Notes under the pieces: model-generated
What the model saw: only the letters and a program-made list of their open reading frames with translations
What the model was told of the DNA's origin: nothing
Databases searched by the model: none
Shown: one piece after another, positions 1 through 7,680 of the stretch
How the letters are laid out: the number at the start of each line of letters is the position of its first letter
Numbering within the stretch: the first letter of the stretch is position 1
Program-made: the position numbers and the translations under genes
NCBI GenBank assembly: GCA_964497615.1
Contig: CAZCEC010000046.1
Coordinates: 1 to 51,365 of the forward strand
From: CAZCEC01 sp964497615
Lineage (GTDB): Bacteria; Chloroflexota; Anaerolineae; Anaerolineales; UBA6663
Direction: 5' to 3'
Length of the DNA: 51,365 bases

Positions 1-52
1 GGGTGGCACGGTACTGCTGAGAACCGGTGGCTATGTTACCCCGTAAAATGAC

Positions 53-258
53 AGCGCGAACGACAACAAGCCGGGCCGCCCACCCGTTTCGCGCGCGAAG
101 GCTATCATCGGAGCTCCTTCGCGCCACCTCGCGCTCCCCTCGCCCATCCCTGTCAGCCTGAGCGCGAATGACAACCAGCCCAGCCTCCCGCCCCCCTGCC
201 CCGAACGCTCTTGTCGGGGTCCGCGCGCGAAGGCTATCTTCGGAGCATCCTCGCGCCG
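53..258. repeat. Degenerate tandem direct repeat, two copies of about 110-130 bp
   Basis: A segment beginning AGCGCGAACGACAACAAGCC at 53 recurs at 161 (offset 108). A segment beginning GCGCGCGAAGGCTATC at 91 recurs at 223 (offset 132). The offsets differ, so the two copies carry indels relative to each other. No protein-coding signal is convincing over 1-420 on either strand. The repeat lies just upstream of the point where Rhs-core similarity starts abruptly (about 431), so it may mark the joint of a rearranged Rhs locus. Confidence 0.6.
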
Positions 259-280
259 CCCTCGCCTCTCGCCGTCTCGC

Positions 281-1270
281 TTGACAGCCTCGTCTATGCT
301 ATTGGCATGGACCTTAACAACTGAATCCGAACGCGCCGCAACCGCCTCTGCCCCTGGACCGGGCCTCCGCCCTCCCCGTCGTCCGTCGTCGCTCGTTACC
401 TGCGGCACAGCCGGCCAGTGCGGCACCCTGGGCGCCGTGGTCTCGCGCCAGCGCTATTCCCCCTACGGCCGCGTGCGCGATTCGTCCGGGACGATGCCGA
501 CCGACTTTGGCTTCGCCGGCCAGCGGCGTGACACGGGGTTGATGTACTACAACGCGCGTTATTACGACGCCGCGCTGGGCAGGTTCGTGAGCGCGGATAC
601 GATTGTGCCGAGTGCCGGAAACCCACAAAGCTTGAACCGGTTTACCTATACGAATAACAATCCGATAAGGTACTCAGACCCAAGCGGACACGATGGTTGT
701 GACGTGAACAACATGGATGGGACGCCAGATGGTTGCGCGGCTATGACCGGCGGCTCGGCTTTCCAACAACGCGCGACCTATTGGCAAAATGCGGCGAGCG
801 CAGCCGCAGAAGATGGTGGCGATGCCCTGCAAGTAAACTCCCTCAGATCAGCTGTTAGCGCGCAAGCCGCCGATGCAGAGCCTGCACCAAGGCAGCCGCA
901 AGTAGCAGTAGATACGAATGTTATAATTGCTAGTATTGATAAGGGGCGAGCAGCAGATGTTGATGCAGCTCTGAATGGACGAGCGCCCGTTGTGTCAATC
1001 ACGGCTGCAAAAGAGCACTTGCATGGCGGTAACGCGTCGGATCTGCGGAATTTCATGACCTCTCGTGGAGGCCGTATTGGTACAGCAGCTACTCAGTCAG
1101 ACATTCAGAACCTTCAATCCCAGGCGACCACTCTGGGACGTGCTGTTCACACAGGCGACGCAGCTATAGCGGGTTCAGCGATTCGGGAAGGACTTCCCTT
1201 GTTGACGGGTGACACACGGCTCCATGGTTTTCTGAATGCAATGAACGCATTAGTGGAGCTCTTCAGATGA
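281..1270 (+). CDS. Orphan Rhs C-terminal tip with PIN-like RNase toxin domain
   Basis: The reading frame is open from a TTG at 281, but recognisable protein starts only near 431 (residue 51, GAVVSRQRYSPYG). From there it has the canonical end of an Rhs/YD-repeat core: GLMYYNARYYD, GRFVSADT and the terminal NNNPIRYSDPSG motif near residue 135. Such cores normally deliver variable C-terminal toxins. The residues after the core end in a PIN-like domain with VDTNVII (D211), E245, GDAAIAG (D293) and LLTGDTRL (D311), which is the acidic tetrad of PIN ribonucleases. The large N-terminal part of an Rhs protein is missing, so this is either an orphan cassette or the 3' end of a rearranged gene. Base composition falls clearly from about 690 onward, unlike the rest of the window, which suggests transfer. 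The next gene overlaps the stop by ATGA. The start codon is uncertain. RNase activity is inferred. Confidence 0.75.
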   Translation: MTASSMLLAWTLTTESERAATASAPGPGLRPPRRPSSLVTCGTAGQCGTLGAVVSRQRYSPYGRVRDSSGTMPTDFGFAGQRRDTGLMYYNARYYDAALGRFVSADTIVPSAGNPQSLNRFTYTNNNPIRYSDPSGHDGCDVNNMDGTPDGCAAMTGGSAFQQRATYWQNAASAAAEDGGDALQVNSLRSAVSAQAADAEPAPRQPQVAVDTNVIIASIDKGRAADVDAALNGRAPVVSITAAKEHLHGGNASDLRNFMTSRGGRIGTAATQSDIQNLQSQATTLGRAVHTGDAAIAGSAIREGLPLLTGDTRLHGFLNAMNALVELFR

Positions 1271-1602
1271 GTGCCTTCAATGTCGTAACTAGTCGGCAGC
1301 TCTGCCCAATCTGTAGGAAAAAAGTAAGCCTGCGAGTTCAATTCAAGTACGGGAGTGTATGGCAACATGAATATGCGATCGGTGACAAAATTCAGTGGGG
1401 TGCTAATGATCGAGGTGTACCCGGCGCGCGGCTCGTAGTGGTTGATGGGGAGAGCGAAGAATGTCCCAATGGCGGACTACCGGGACCATACGAGGTATGG
1501 ATTGAGAGGGACGTAATTACTGAGGTGCGTCCGCCGTCAGGCGAATTTGACTTTGGCAAGGCAGCATTGAGGAATGAGGCTTACATTGTATTGAAGAAGT
1601 AG
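1267..1602 (+). CDS. Probable immunity protein for the Rhs-PIN toxin (small, CPxC-containing)
   Basis: This 111-residue protein has its ATG overlapping the toxin stop codon (ATGA), so translation is probably coupled. It starts with a potential zinc-binding CPIC motif near residue 17, followed by a mainly beta-strand-like sequence rich in aromatic and charged residues. I do not recognise the family. The position directly after an Rhs tip with a nuclease domain is the classical place for a cognate immunity gene, and both genes share the same lower GC. The immunity function is an inference from position and size only. Confidence 0.6.
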   Translation: MSAFNVVTSRQLCPICRKKVSLRVQFKYGSVWQHEYAIGDKIQWGANDRGVPGARLVVVDGESEECPNGGLPGPYEVWIERDVITEVRPPSGEFDFGKAALRNEAYIVLKK

Positions 1603-1656
1603 TTCCCTTGGCTCAACTACGCCCTCCGACTTCCATCAACTCTTGACAAACTCTCC

Positions 1657-2031
1657 TTGGAAGTTCACCATGGACGGGTGTACACCGATTTCTTTGGCCT
1701 AGCCGAGCTCCCCTTTCGCATCACGCCCGATCCGCGCTTTCTGTGGTACTCGCACACACTCCGCGAAGTCAAAGCCAAAATCCTGCACCACCTCCAGACT
1801 CGCAAGCGGCCGGTGTATCTGTTCGCAGACGTTGGCACCGGCAAGACCAGCCTCGCCAGGCGCATCCACGACGAATTGCGCGAGGACCAGTCCAAGCAGG
1901 TCGTCTTCGCCTTTGCCCCCAACCTCAAGACCAGCAACCTCTTCCGGCGCTTCGTCATGGACGAGTTCGGCGTCAAGACCGACCGCAACTGCGCCGTCTC
2001 GCCTCAATTCCCTCACAAAACTCCCCCTTGA
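1657..2031 (+). pseudogene. Truncated ExeA/GspA-type AAA ATPase
   Basis: The N-terminus (FFGLAELPF, then ITPDPRFLWYS) is the standard opening of ExeA-like AAA ATPases, which partner type II secretion or transposition systems. A Walker A motif (ADVGTGKTSL) follows. The family is usually 250 or more residues, but here similarity stops at about residue 110 and the frame ends at a TGA after an unrelated tail, so no Walker B or sensor motifs remain. The TTG at 1657 is the earliest start. A GTG at 1678 placed right before YTDFFGL fits the family better. No partner genes are nearby. It is probably a remnant of a mobile or secretion locus cut by the rearrangement that made the adjoining non-coding region. 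Confidence 0.65.
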
Positions 2032-2056
2032 CTCTAGAACGCATTTTCTATATGAT
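2028..2056 (+). promoter_or_regulatory. Consensus-like sigma70 promoter in front of non-coding DNA
   Basis: TTGACT (2028-2033) and TATGAT (2051-2056) are separated by exactly 17 bp. No convincing gene follows before the M3 peptidase at 2562. A related promoter-like unit occurs at 39046-39074, and both carry a CTAGA word in the spacer. Confidence 0.5.
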
Positions 2057-2466
2057 CCCCTCACTCGCCGTCTGCGCTGTCCCCAGCGCCTCTACCTCGG
2101 CGGCCCTTACCAACTTCATCCCCACCGCCCCGCGACACATCGCGACAGATCGCAACAGATGCGTTTTTCGATCTGTCGCGCCCAAACCCCCTTGTTTTCC
2201 AGGCAATCCAGCTCCGCGTGACAGATGCGACAGATATTTCTGACATTTCATCGGCCGCCCACCTACCGTTACCGCTTGTACCGCTTATACCGGATCAATA
2301 AGGGGGGGCCCCCACCAAGTACATTACATAACAGCAATCCCCTGACGCCGCTGTAGCTGCTGTAACTAAATCCGGAGCGAATTCATCCGTGCCCATCCCT
2401 ACCTGACACTCCTGCTGCCGCTGTAGCCAATCTCGCCCCACTTTCCACCTACACACCTTCCACTTG
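2032..2466. other. Gene-free, repeat-rich intergenic region
   Basis: This stretch contains no convincing gene. It holds three consecutive 10-bp units of the type CGCGACAGAT (2131-2160), an inverted partner (GATCTGTCGCG, about 2170-2180), further CGACAGAT words at 2218-2240, a short array TACCGCTTG/TACCGCTTA (2264-2293), a GGGGGCCCCC palindrome near 2303-2313, and CCGCTGTAG-type words at 2348-2430. A 64-codon open frame starts at the ATG at 2052, but its composition simply follows the repeats and I do not call it. Confidence 0.55.
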
Positions 2467-2515
2467 CCGCTGTGCCCAGCGGCTCACACGCCCCGCTGTA
2501 CTCAGCGGCCCACAC
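2467..2515. repeat. Tandem hairpin element, two 26-bp units
   Basis: Two units in a row each contain CCGCTG-N4-CAGCGG (2467-2482 and 2493-2508) followed by C(T/C)CACAC. A third unit, with the same flank, lies at 32391-32424 and is identical at 32 of 34 positions to 2482-2515. Both locations are just upstream of a gene whose -10 box is TACAAT. Confidence 0.75.
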
Positions 2516-2525
2516 TCTCCTGCGG

Positions 2526-2531
2526 TACAAT
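2526..2531 (+). promoter_or_regulatory. -10 box (TACAAT) of the M3 peptidase gene
   Basis: TACAAT lies 30 bases upstream of the ATG at 2562, with a CAGGAGA ribosome binding site at 2551-2557. The hairpin at 2493-2508 covers the expected -35 position, where no TTGACA-like sequence exists, so the hairpin could serve as an operator. Confidence 0.4.
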
Positions 2532-2561
2532 GCCCCCACACACCCGCCCTCAGGAGACCCC

Positions 2562-4406
2562 ATGACCGCCCCTGCCGCCGAAAAACTGCCCCACTGGGAC
2601 CTGTCCAACGTCTACCCCGGCCTCGACTCGCCCCAGTTCCAGCAGGCCGTGGACGACCTCAACCGCCAGGCCGACGCCCTCGAAGCCTACCTCGACCAGC
2701 ACCGCATCACCCGCGCCACGAACGGCGCCGCCGCGCATCTCGCCCCGCTGGGCGCCGAAGCCTTCACCACCCTCGTCAACGGCGTCATCGAGCGCACCAA
2801 TGCCCTGCTCATCCTCGGCGGCACCCTCAACGCCTACGTCCGCTCCTTCGTCTCCACCGACTCCTTCAACACCGGCGCCCGCCGCTGGCTCTCCCAGCTC
2901 GAGCAGATCATGGTCCGCATCCGGCGCGGGCAAGTGCGCTTCCAGGGCTGGCTCGGCCAATACGCCGCCCTGCTCCCCGAGGCCCTCGCCCAGCCCGGCC
3001 CCGCCGCCGAGCACGCTTTCTTTCTCCACGAACTCGCCGAGCAGAGCCGCCACCTGATGAGCGAACCCGAAGAGAGCCTCGCCGCCGAGCTTTCCCTCAG
3101 CGGCGCCTCCGCCTGGAGCAAGTTGCAGGGCACCGTCACCTCCCAGCTCACCGTCCCCTTCGAGCACAACGGCCACACCCAAACCCTGCCCGTCACCGCC
3201 CTGCAAAACATCATGTGGCACGACCCGGACCCCGCCGTCCGCCGCCGCGCCTACGAAGCCGAGCTAGCCGCCTGGCAGTCCGCCCGCGAGCCACTGGCCG
3301 CCGCCCTCAACGGCGTCAAGGGTGCGGTCGTCACCCTCAGCCAGCGCCGTGGCTACACCGACCCCCTCCACGAAGCCCTCACCGACTCCCGCCTCGACCG
3401 CGACACCCTCGACACGATGCTGGGCGCCATGCGCGAGTCCTTCCCCATGTTCCGCCGCTACCTGCAAGCCAAGGCCCGCCGCCTCGGCCAGCCCGCCCTC
3501 CCCTGGTGGGACGTCCACGCCCCCGTCGTCGCCCATGACCAGGGCGAGCGCCACTTCACCTTCAGCGAAGCTCAAGCCTTCATCCTGGAGCAGTTCGGCC
3601 GCTTCGCCCCCAGCCTGTCCGGCCTCGCCCAGCGCGCCTTCACCGAGCGCTGGATCGACGCCGAGCCCCGCGCCGGCAAGCGCGGCGGCGCCTTCTGCAT
3701 GGGCCTCCCGGCCGTCAAGGAAAGCCGCGTCCTATGCAACTTCGACGGCTCGCTCGACCAGCTCTTCACCATCGCCCACGAGCTCGGCCACGCCTACCAC
3801 AACCACTGCCTGCGCGACAAGCACCCCCTCCAGCGCGTCACCCCCATGACCCTGGCCGAGACCGCCTCCACCTTCTGCGAAACCCTCGTCACCGACGCCG
3901 CCCTGGCCGCCGCCGCCACCCCGCAGGAAGAGCTCAGCATCCTGGAGACCTTCCTCATCGGCACCACCCAGGTCGTGGTCGACATCACCTCGCGCTTCCT
4001 CTTCGAGCAGGAAGTCTTCCAGCGCCGCGCCCAGGCCGAGCTTTCCGCCGACGACTTCTGCGAGATCATGCTCCGCTGCCAGCAGGCCACCTACGGCGAC
4101 GGCCTCGACCCACGCTACCTCCACCCCTACATGTGGACCTGGAAGCCCCACTACTACCGCAGCGAACTCTCCTTCTACAACTACCCCTACGCCTTCGGCC
4201 TGCTCTTCGGCATCGGCCTGTACGCCGTCTACCAGCAGCGCGGCCCGGCCTTCGTCGCCGATTACGAAGCCCTGCTCGCCAGCACCGGCGAAGCCGCGCC
4301 CGTGGACCTGGCCGCCCGCTTCGGCATCGACATTCGCCAGCCCGAGTTCTGGCAGGCCAGCCTCGCCCTCATCGGCCAGCGCATCGACCGCTACTTGGAG
4401 ATCTAG
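2562..4406 (+). CDS. pepF: M3 family oligoendopeptidase (PepF-like)
   Basis: This is a 614-residue cytosolic zinc metallopeptidase that degrades short peptides. The zinc site is HELGH (H406, E407, H410), followed about 25 residues later by the family glutamate in LAETASTFCE. The conserved GKRGGAFC segment and the C-terminal HYYRSELSFYNYPYAFG segment are typical of the PepF/Pz-peptidase branch. The ATG at 2562 is chosen because it has a good ribosome binding site (CAGGAGA) and begins directly before the conserved WDLSNVYPGLDS segment. An in-frame extension to 2472 would run through the hairpin element. It is monocistronic. A purine-rich 9-bp-period array follows the stop. Confidence 0.93.
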   Translation: MTAPAAEKLPHWDLSNVYPGLDSPQFQQAVDDLNRQADALEAYLDQHRITRATNGAAAHLAPLGAEAFTTLVNGVIERTNALLILGGTLNAYVRSFVSTDSFNTGARRWLSQLEQIMVRIRRGQVRFQGWLGQYAALLPEALAQPGPAAEHAFFLHELAEQSRHLMSEPEESLAAELSLSGASAWSKLQGTVTSQLTVPFEHNGHTQTLPVTALQNIMWHDPDPAVRRRAYEAELAAWQSAREPLAAALNGVKGAVVTLSQRRGYTDPLHEALTDSRLDRDTLDTMLGAMRESFPMFRRYLQAKARRLGQPALPWWDVHAPVVAHDQGERHFTFSEAQAFILEQFGRFAPSLSGLAQRAFTERWIDAEPRAGKRGGAFCMGLPAVKESRVLCNFDGSLDQLFTIAHELGHAYHNHCLRDKHPLQRVTPMTLAETASTFCETLVTDAALAAAATPQEELSILETFLIGTTQVVVDITSRFLFEQEVFQRRAQAELSADDFCEIMLRCQQATYGDGLDPRYLHPYMWTWKPHYYRSELSFYNYPYAFGLLFGIGLYAVYQQRGPAFVADYEALLASTGEAAPVDLAARFGIDIRQPEFWQASLALIGQRIDRYLEI

Positions 4407-4447
4407 AGAGTAGGGGAGGAAGAGAAAGAGAGAGAGAAAAAGAAAGC
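4407..4447. repeat. Purine-rich short-period array after the peptidase stop
   Basis: The 41 bases after the stop codon are almost pure GA on the plus strand, made of irregular 9-base blocks such as GGAAGAGAA and AGAGAGAGA. With the pyrimidine array at 4891-4926 it brackets the broken four-helix-bundle gene in inverted orientation. Confidence 0.6.
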
Positions 4448-4448
4448 G

Positions 4449-4855
4449 TCAGCGCCTGGGCTCTTGCTGCGCCTTGCGTTCGAGGGTGAGAATGTTGGCG
4501 GTCAGCAGGGCGATGATCTCGCCGGCCTCACGGCGACGCTGGCTTACCAATTCGCTGGGGAGAAAACGGCGCGCCGATACCATCCGCTGCCCTCGATGGC
4601 TTCGCCGCGCGCGATCTTGAGCCGATGCACAAACTCTTGCGGCGTGCCGCGCCCGTAGCCTTCTTCGATATTTGCGCTGATGGAGCCGGCCGCCCTGACC
4701 AATTGCCGCACCACCACTGTCCACCGCTCATCCGGAATGCGCCGCTCCGTGTCCTCGATCACCGCATCGTAAAATGCCAGCGCCTTGACGTAGTAGGGAT
4801 ATCGCAAGAGCGGATCTGGCAATTCGGTCCCACTGCTCACTCCACCACTCCCCAA
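4449..4855 (-). pseudogene. Frameshifted four-helix-bundle (23S IVS-type) protein gene
   Basis: The first part (4855 down to about 4565) encodes a sequence typical of the TIGR02436 four-helix-bundle proteins: FYDAVIEDTERRIP, then LVRAAGSISANIEEGYGR and FVHRLKIARGEA. The expected last helix (SQRRREAGEIIALLTANI, then LTLERKAQQEPRR) is present but in another frame, ending with TGA at 4449. The shift falls near a TTTTCTCCCC run around 4560-4570, so it may be a genuine one-base indel or an assembly error. These proteins often occur inside 23S rRNA intervening sequences, but no rRNA is present here. Its function is unknown. Confidence 0.75.
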
Positions 4856-4890
4856 GCTTGCTCTTCCTCGCCAGCGGCCTCCCGCCTACG

Positions 4891-4926
4891 TCTTTCTTTT
4901 TCTTTTTCTATTTCTCTTTCTTTAGC
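4891..4926. repeat. Pyrimidine-rich 9-bp-period array at the end of the permease gene
   Basis: Four 9-base blocks (TCTTTCTTT, TTCTTTTTC, TATTTCTCT, TTCTTTAGC) end at the stop codon of the minus-strand permease (4922-4924). On the permease mRNA they are purine-rich. Confidence 0.6.
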
Positions 4927-6223
4927 TCTTCTCGTACGGCTGCCCGTCCGCCGCCGGCGGCGTCGCCTTCCCCACCAGCCCCGCCAGCGCAATCATCGTC
5001 GCGATATACGGCGCCATCAGCAGGAACTGCGACGGAATCGGCACCCGCAGAATCGCCAGCCGGCCCTGCAATGCGTCCGCGAAGCCAAAGATCAGGCTGG
5101 CCCCAAACGCCCCAAACGGCGACCAGTTGCCAAAGATCACGGCCGCCAGGGAAATGAAGCCGCGCCCGGCCGTCATCACCTCGTCAAACCGCCCCACCGA
5201 GCCAAGCGTGAAGTACGCCCCCGCCAGCCCCGCCATCATGCCGCTCAAGAGCACCGCCACGTAGCGCGTGCGGAAGACGTTGATGCCCAGCGTGTCGGCC
5301 GCCTTGGGGTGCTCGCCCACCGCCCGCGTGCGCAGCCCCCAGCGCGTAAAGAACAGCGCCACGTGCACCACCACCAGAAACACGAACATGGCATAGGTGA
5401 AGAAGTTGCTCTCGAAGAAGATGCCGCCGATAAACGGCAGCCGGCTGAGCAGCGGGATCGGCATCGTCGGCGAGACGCCCGAGTTGTTCAGGTTGGCAAA
5501 CTCGCCCTGCAGAAACTTGGCCGACAGGAAACTGGTGATGCCCACCGAGAAGATGTTGATGACCACGCCGCTGATGACCTGGTCCACCTTGTAACGGATG
5601 GACAGCACGCCGTGGGCGCCAGCCAGCAGCGCCCCCGCCAGCACCGCCCCGATCGTGCCCAGCACCAGGCTGTCCGTGGCGCTGCCCACCACCACCCCCA
5701 CCAGCGCCGCCGAGAGCATCATGCCCTCGATAGCGATGTTGATCACGCCGGCCCGCTCCGACAGGATGCCCGACAGCGCCCCCAGGGTCAGCGGCACCGC
5801 TCGCAGCAGCGAGTTCTTCAGCATCCCCGCCAGGCTGATCGACTTATCAGCCGTGGCCCAGGTGAGGAACGCCGCGATGAAGAACAGGATCGCCAGCCCC
5901 AGCACCATGGTGGACCGCCGCCCAAAGCCGCGCCACAACTGGTAGCCGCCCAGGGCCAGCGACCCCACCGCCAGCCCAATCACGGTCGCCAGGCTCGGCA
6001 GCACCAGGTCCGGCAGTTGCACCGCCACTGTGGTGCCACCCTGGTTGAGGCCAAAAGTGCTCTTAAGATCAGGGCTCAAGTCGGGCGCGAACAGCCACAG
6101 GCTGGCGACGCCCAGGAACACCATCACCCCGCCCAGCACGCGGTAGCGGGTGCGCGCCGCCAGTTCGGCAGCCTCAGCGGGCGTCAGGCCTTTGTGCGGG
6201 GCCGCCGCAGTCTGCGCCGTCAT
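4922..6223 (-). CDS. Nucleoside-type ABC transporter permease (NupQ/YufQ-like)
   Basis: This 433-residue inner-membrane permease belongs to the branched-chain permease superfamily (BPD_transp_2). It has multiple hydrophobic segments and the diagnostic NIAIEGMMLSAA segment, which follows GILSERAGV, plus WGLRTRAVGEHPKAADTLGI and a terminal GFADALQGRL region. It pairs with the permease encoded immediately upstream, whose TGA overlaps this ATG (TGATG), so translation is coupled. With the ATPase and the BMP lipoprotein it forms an importer for nucleosides or related compounds. Nucleoside rather than another ligand is inferred from the nearby nucleoside hydrolase and ribokinase. The N-terminal 35 residues are a polar cytosolic extension. 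Confidence 0.88.
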   Translation of the reverse strand: MTAQTAAAPHKGLTPAEAAELAARTRYRVLGGVMVFLGVASLWLFAPDLSPDLKSTFGLNQGGTTVAVQLPDLVLPSLATVIGLAVGSLALGGYQLWRGFGRRSTMVLGLAILFFIAAFLTWATADKSISLAGMLKNSLLRAVPLTLGALSGILSERAGVINIAIEGMMLSAALVGVVVGSATDSLVLGTIGAVLAGALLAGAHGVLSIRYKVDQVISGVVINIFSVGITSFLSAKFLQGEFANLNNSGVSPTMPIPLLSRLPFIGGIFFESNFFTYAMFVFLVVVHVALFFTRWGLRTRAVGEHPKAADTLGINVFRTRYVAVLLSGMMAGLAGAYFTLGSVGRFDEVMTAGRGFISLAAVIFGNWSPFGAFGASLIFGFADALQGRLAILRVPIPSQFLLMAPYIATMIALAGLVGKATPPAADGQPYEKS

Positions 6224-7680
6224 CAGGATTTACCCCAGCCGCGGGTGAACACGCCTTCGGCGGCGCCGCGCGCCCGGATGCGGTAGATGCCGCGGATGAT
6301 GGCCGGCGCGGCGATGAAGGCGATCACCAGCGCCTGCACGATGCCGATGATGTCCACCGGAATCTGGGCCACATTCTGCATGCGCGTGCCGCCGCTGCGC
6401 AGGGTGCCAAACAGCAGCGCCGCCAGCACCACGCCCCCCGGGTGGCTCTTGCCCAGCAGCGCCAGCGCGATGCTGTCGAAGCCGTAGCCAGACGAAAAGG
6501 CCGAGGCCAGGTTGTGGTTGACGCCCAGCACCTCATTGGCGCCTGCCAGCCCGGCCAGCGCGCCCGACAGGCCAAAGGCGATCAAGTAGTTGCGGGTAAT
6601 GCTCATCCCGGCGTAGCGGGCGGCGTTGGGGTTGGTGCCCACCGTGCGCAGCTCAAACCCCAGCGTGGTGCGAAACAGGAACCACCACACAAACACCGCC
6701 ACGCCCAGCGCGATAAAGAAGCCCAGGTGGAACCGGATCGGGTCGCTGAAGAAGCGGTACAGGTGAGCCGAGGCCTCAATATTCGGGCTGACCGGGTTGG
6801 CCGTGCCGGGGCGCATCATCGGCCCGTTGAGCAGCCAGTCGCTCAACCGGAACGCGATGTAGTTCAACATGATGGTGTTGATCACTTCGTGCGCCCCCAC
6901 CTTGGCCTTGAGGATAGCGGCCGGCAGCGCCCACAGCGCCCCGCCCGCCGCACCCGCGGCCAGCGCCAGCGGCACATGGATAATGGCCGGCAGTCCCTTG
7001 AGCGAATAGCCCACCCACACCGAGAAGATCGCGCCGACGAAGAGTTGCCCCTCGACCCCGATGTTGAACAGGCCGCACTTGAAGCCCACCGCCACCGCCA
7101 GCCCGGCGAAGATATAGGGCGTGGCCGATACCAGGCTCTCCAGCACCGGGTAAAACGCCTGCCGGATCGCCGCCCGGTCGCCGCTCTGGAGCGCGCTGGT
7201 GATGGCGCTCAGGCTGCCCAGCGAGCCATCAATCATCGCGCCATAGGCCGTCCGCACCGCGCCCCAGGCCCCATCGATCACGACCGCGAACCCGGCCGCG
7301 CGCACCAGAAAATACACAATCACGAGGCCCGCCACGGCAATGCCCAGCCGCGTCAGGCTGAGCACGCGCGGCGAAGGCGCGCCCCCCGGCCGGAAGCGCG
7401 CCCACAACCGCGGCGCAAAGGCATACAGCCCGCCGGCCGCCAGTGCAATCACCAGCGCGATGATGAGCCGCGCCCAGCCGCCGGGCGCCATGCGCCCCAG
7501 CGTGGCCTGGAACTCTCGGAGAACAGCCAGGTCCGTCAGGGCAATGATCAGCCCGCCCACCGCCAGCGCCGTGACAAAGGCCAGCGCCGGCACCTGAAGC
7601 GCCTCGAACGCCTGCCGCCAACTGAACTGGCGCTTGGCCCGCACCGGGGCCGGCGCCGCGTTTGCCGCGGATTCACTCAT
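6223..7680 (-). CDS. Nucleoside-type ABC transporter permease (NupP/YufP-like)
   Basis: This 485-residue membrane permease carries the family motif KCGLFNIGVEGQLFVGAI and a conserved AHEVINTIMLNYIAFRL segment. The C-terminal part includes ELRTVGTNPNAARYAGMS and GFDSIALALLGKSHPGG, which pair with the ATPase. About 120 N-terminal residues, including an extra pair of hydrophobic segments, precede the usual domain. Its start overlaps the stop of the ATPase gene by one base (TAATG), and its own stop overlaps the next permease start, so the three genes form one translationally coupled unit. Confidence 0.88.
   Translation of the reverse strand: MSESAANAAPAPVRAKRQFSWRQAFEALQVPALAFVTALAVGGLIIALTDLAVLREFQATLGRMAPGGWARLIIALVIALAAGGLYAFAPRLWARFRPGGAPSPRVLSLTRLGIAVAGLVIVYFLVRAAGFAVVIDGAWGAVRTAYGAMIDGSLGSLSAITSALQSGDRAAIRQAFYPVLESLVSATPYIFAGLAVAVGFKCGLFNIGVEGQLFVGAIFSVWVGYSLKGLPAIIHVPLALAAGAAGGALWALPAAILKAKVGAHEVINTIMLNYIAFRLSDWLLNGPMMRPGTANPVSPNIEASAHLYRFFSDPIRFHLGFFIALGVAVFVWWFLFRTTLGFELRTVGTNPNAARYAGMSITRNYLIAFGLSGALAGLAGANEVLGVNHNLASAFSSGYGFDSIALALLGKSHPGGVVLAALLFGTLRSGGTRMQNVAQIPVDIIGIVQALVIAFIAAPAIIRGIYRIRARGAAEGVFTRGWGKS

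Noticed and set aside
4449..4855. 23S rRNA intervening sequence
   Set aside because: The protein belongs to the family often found inside such sequences, but both flanks are protein-coding genes, not rRNA.
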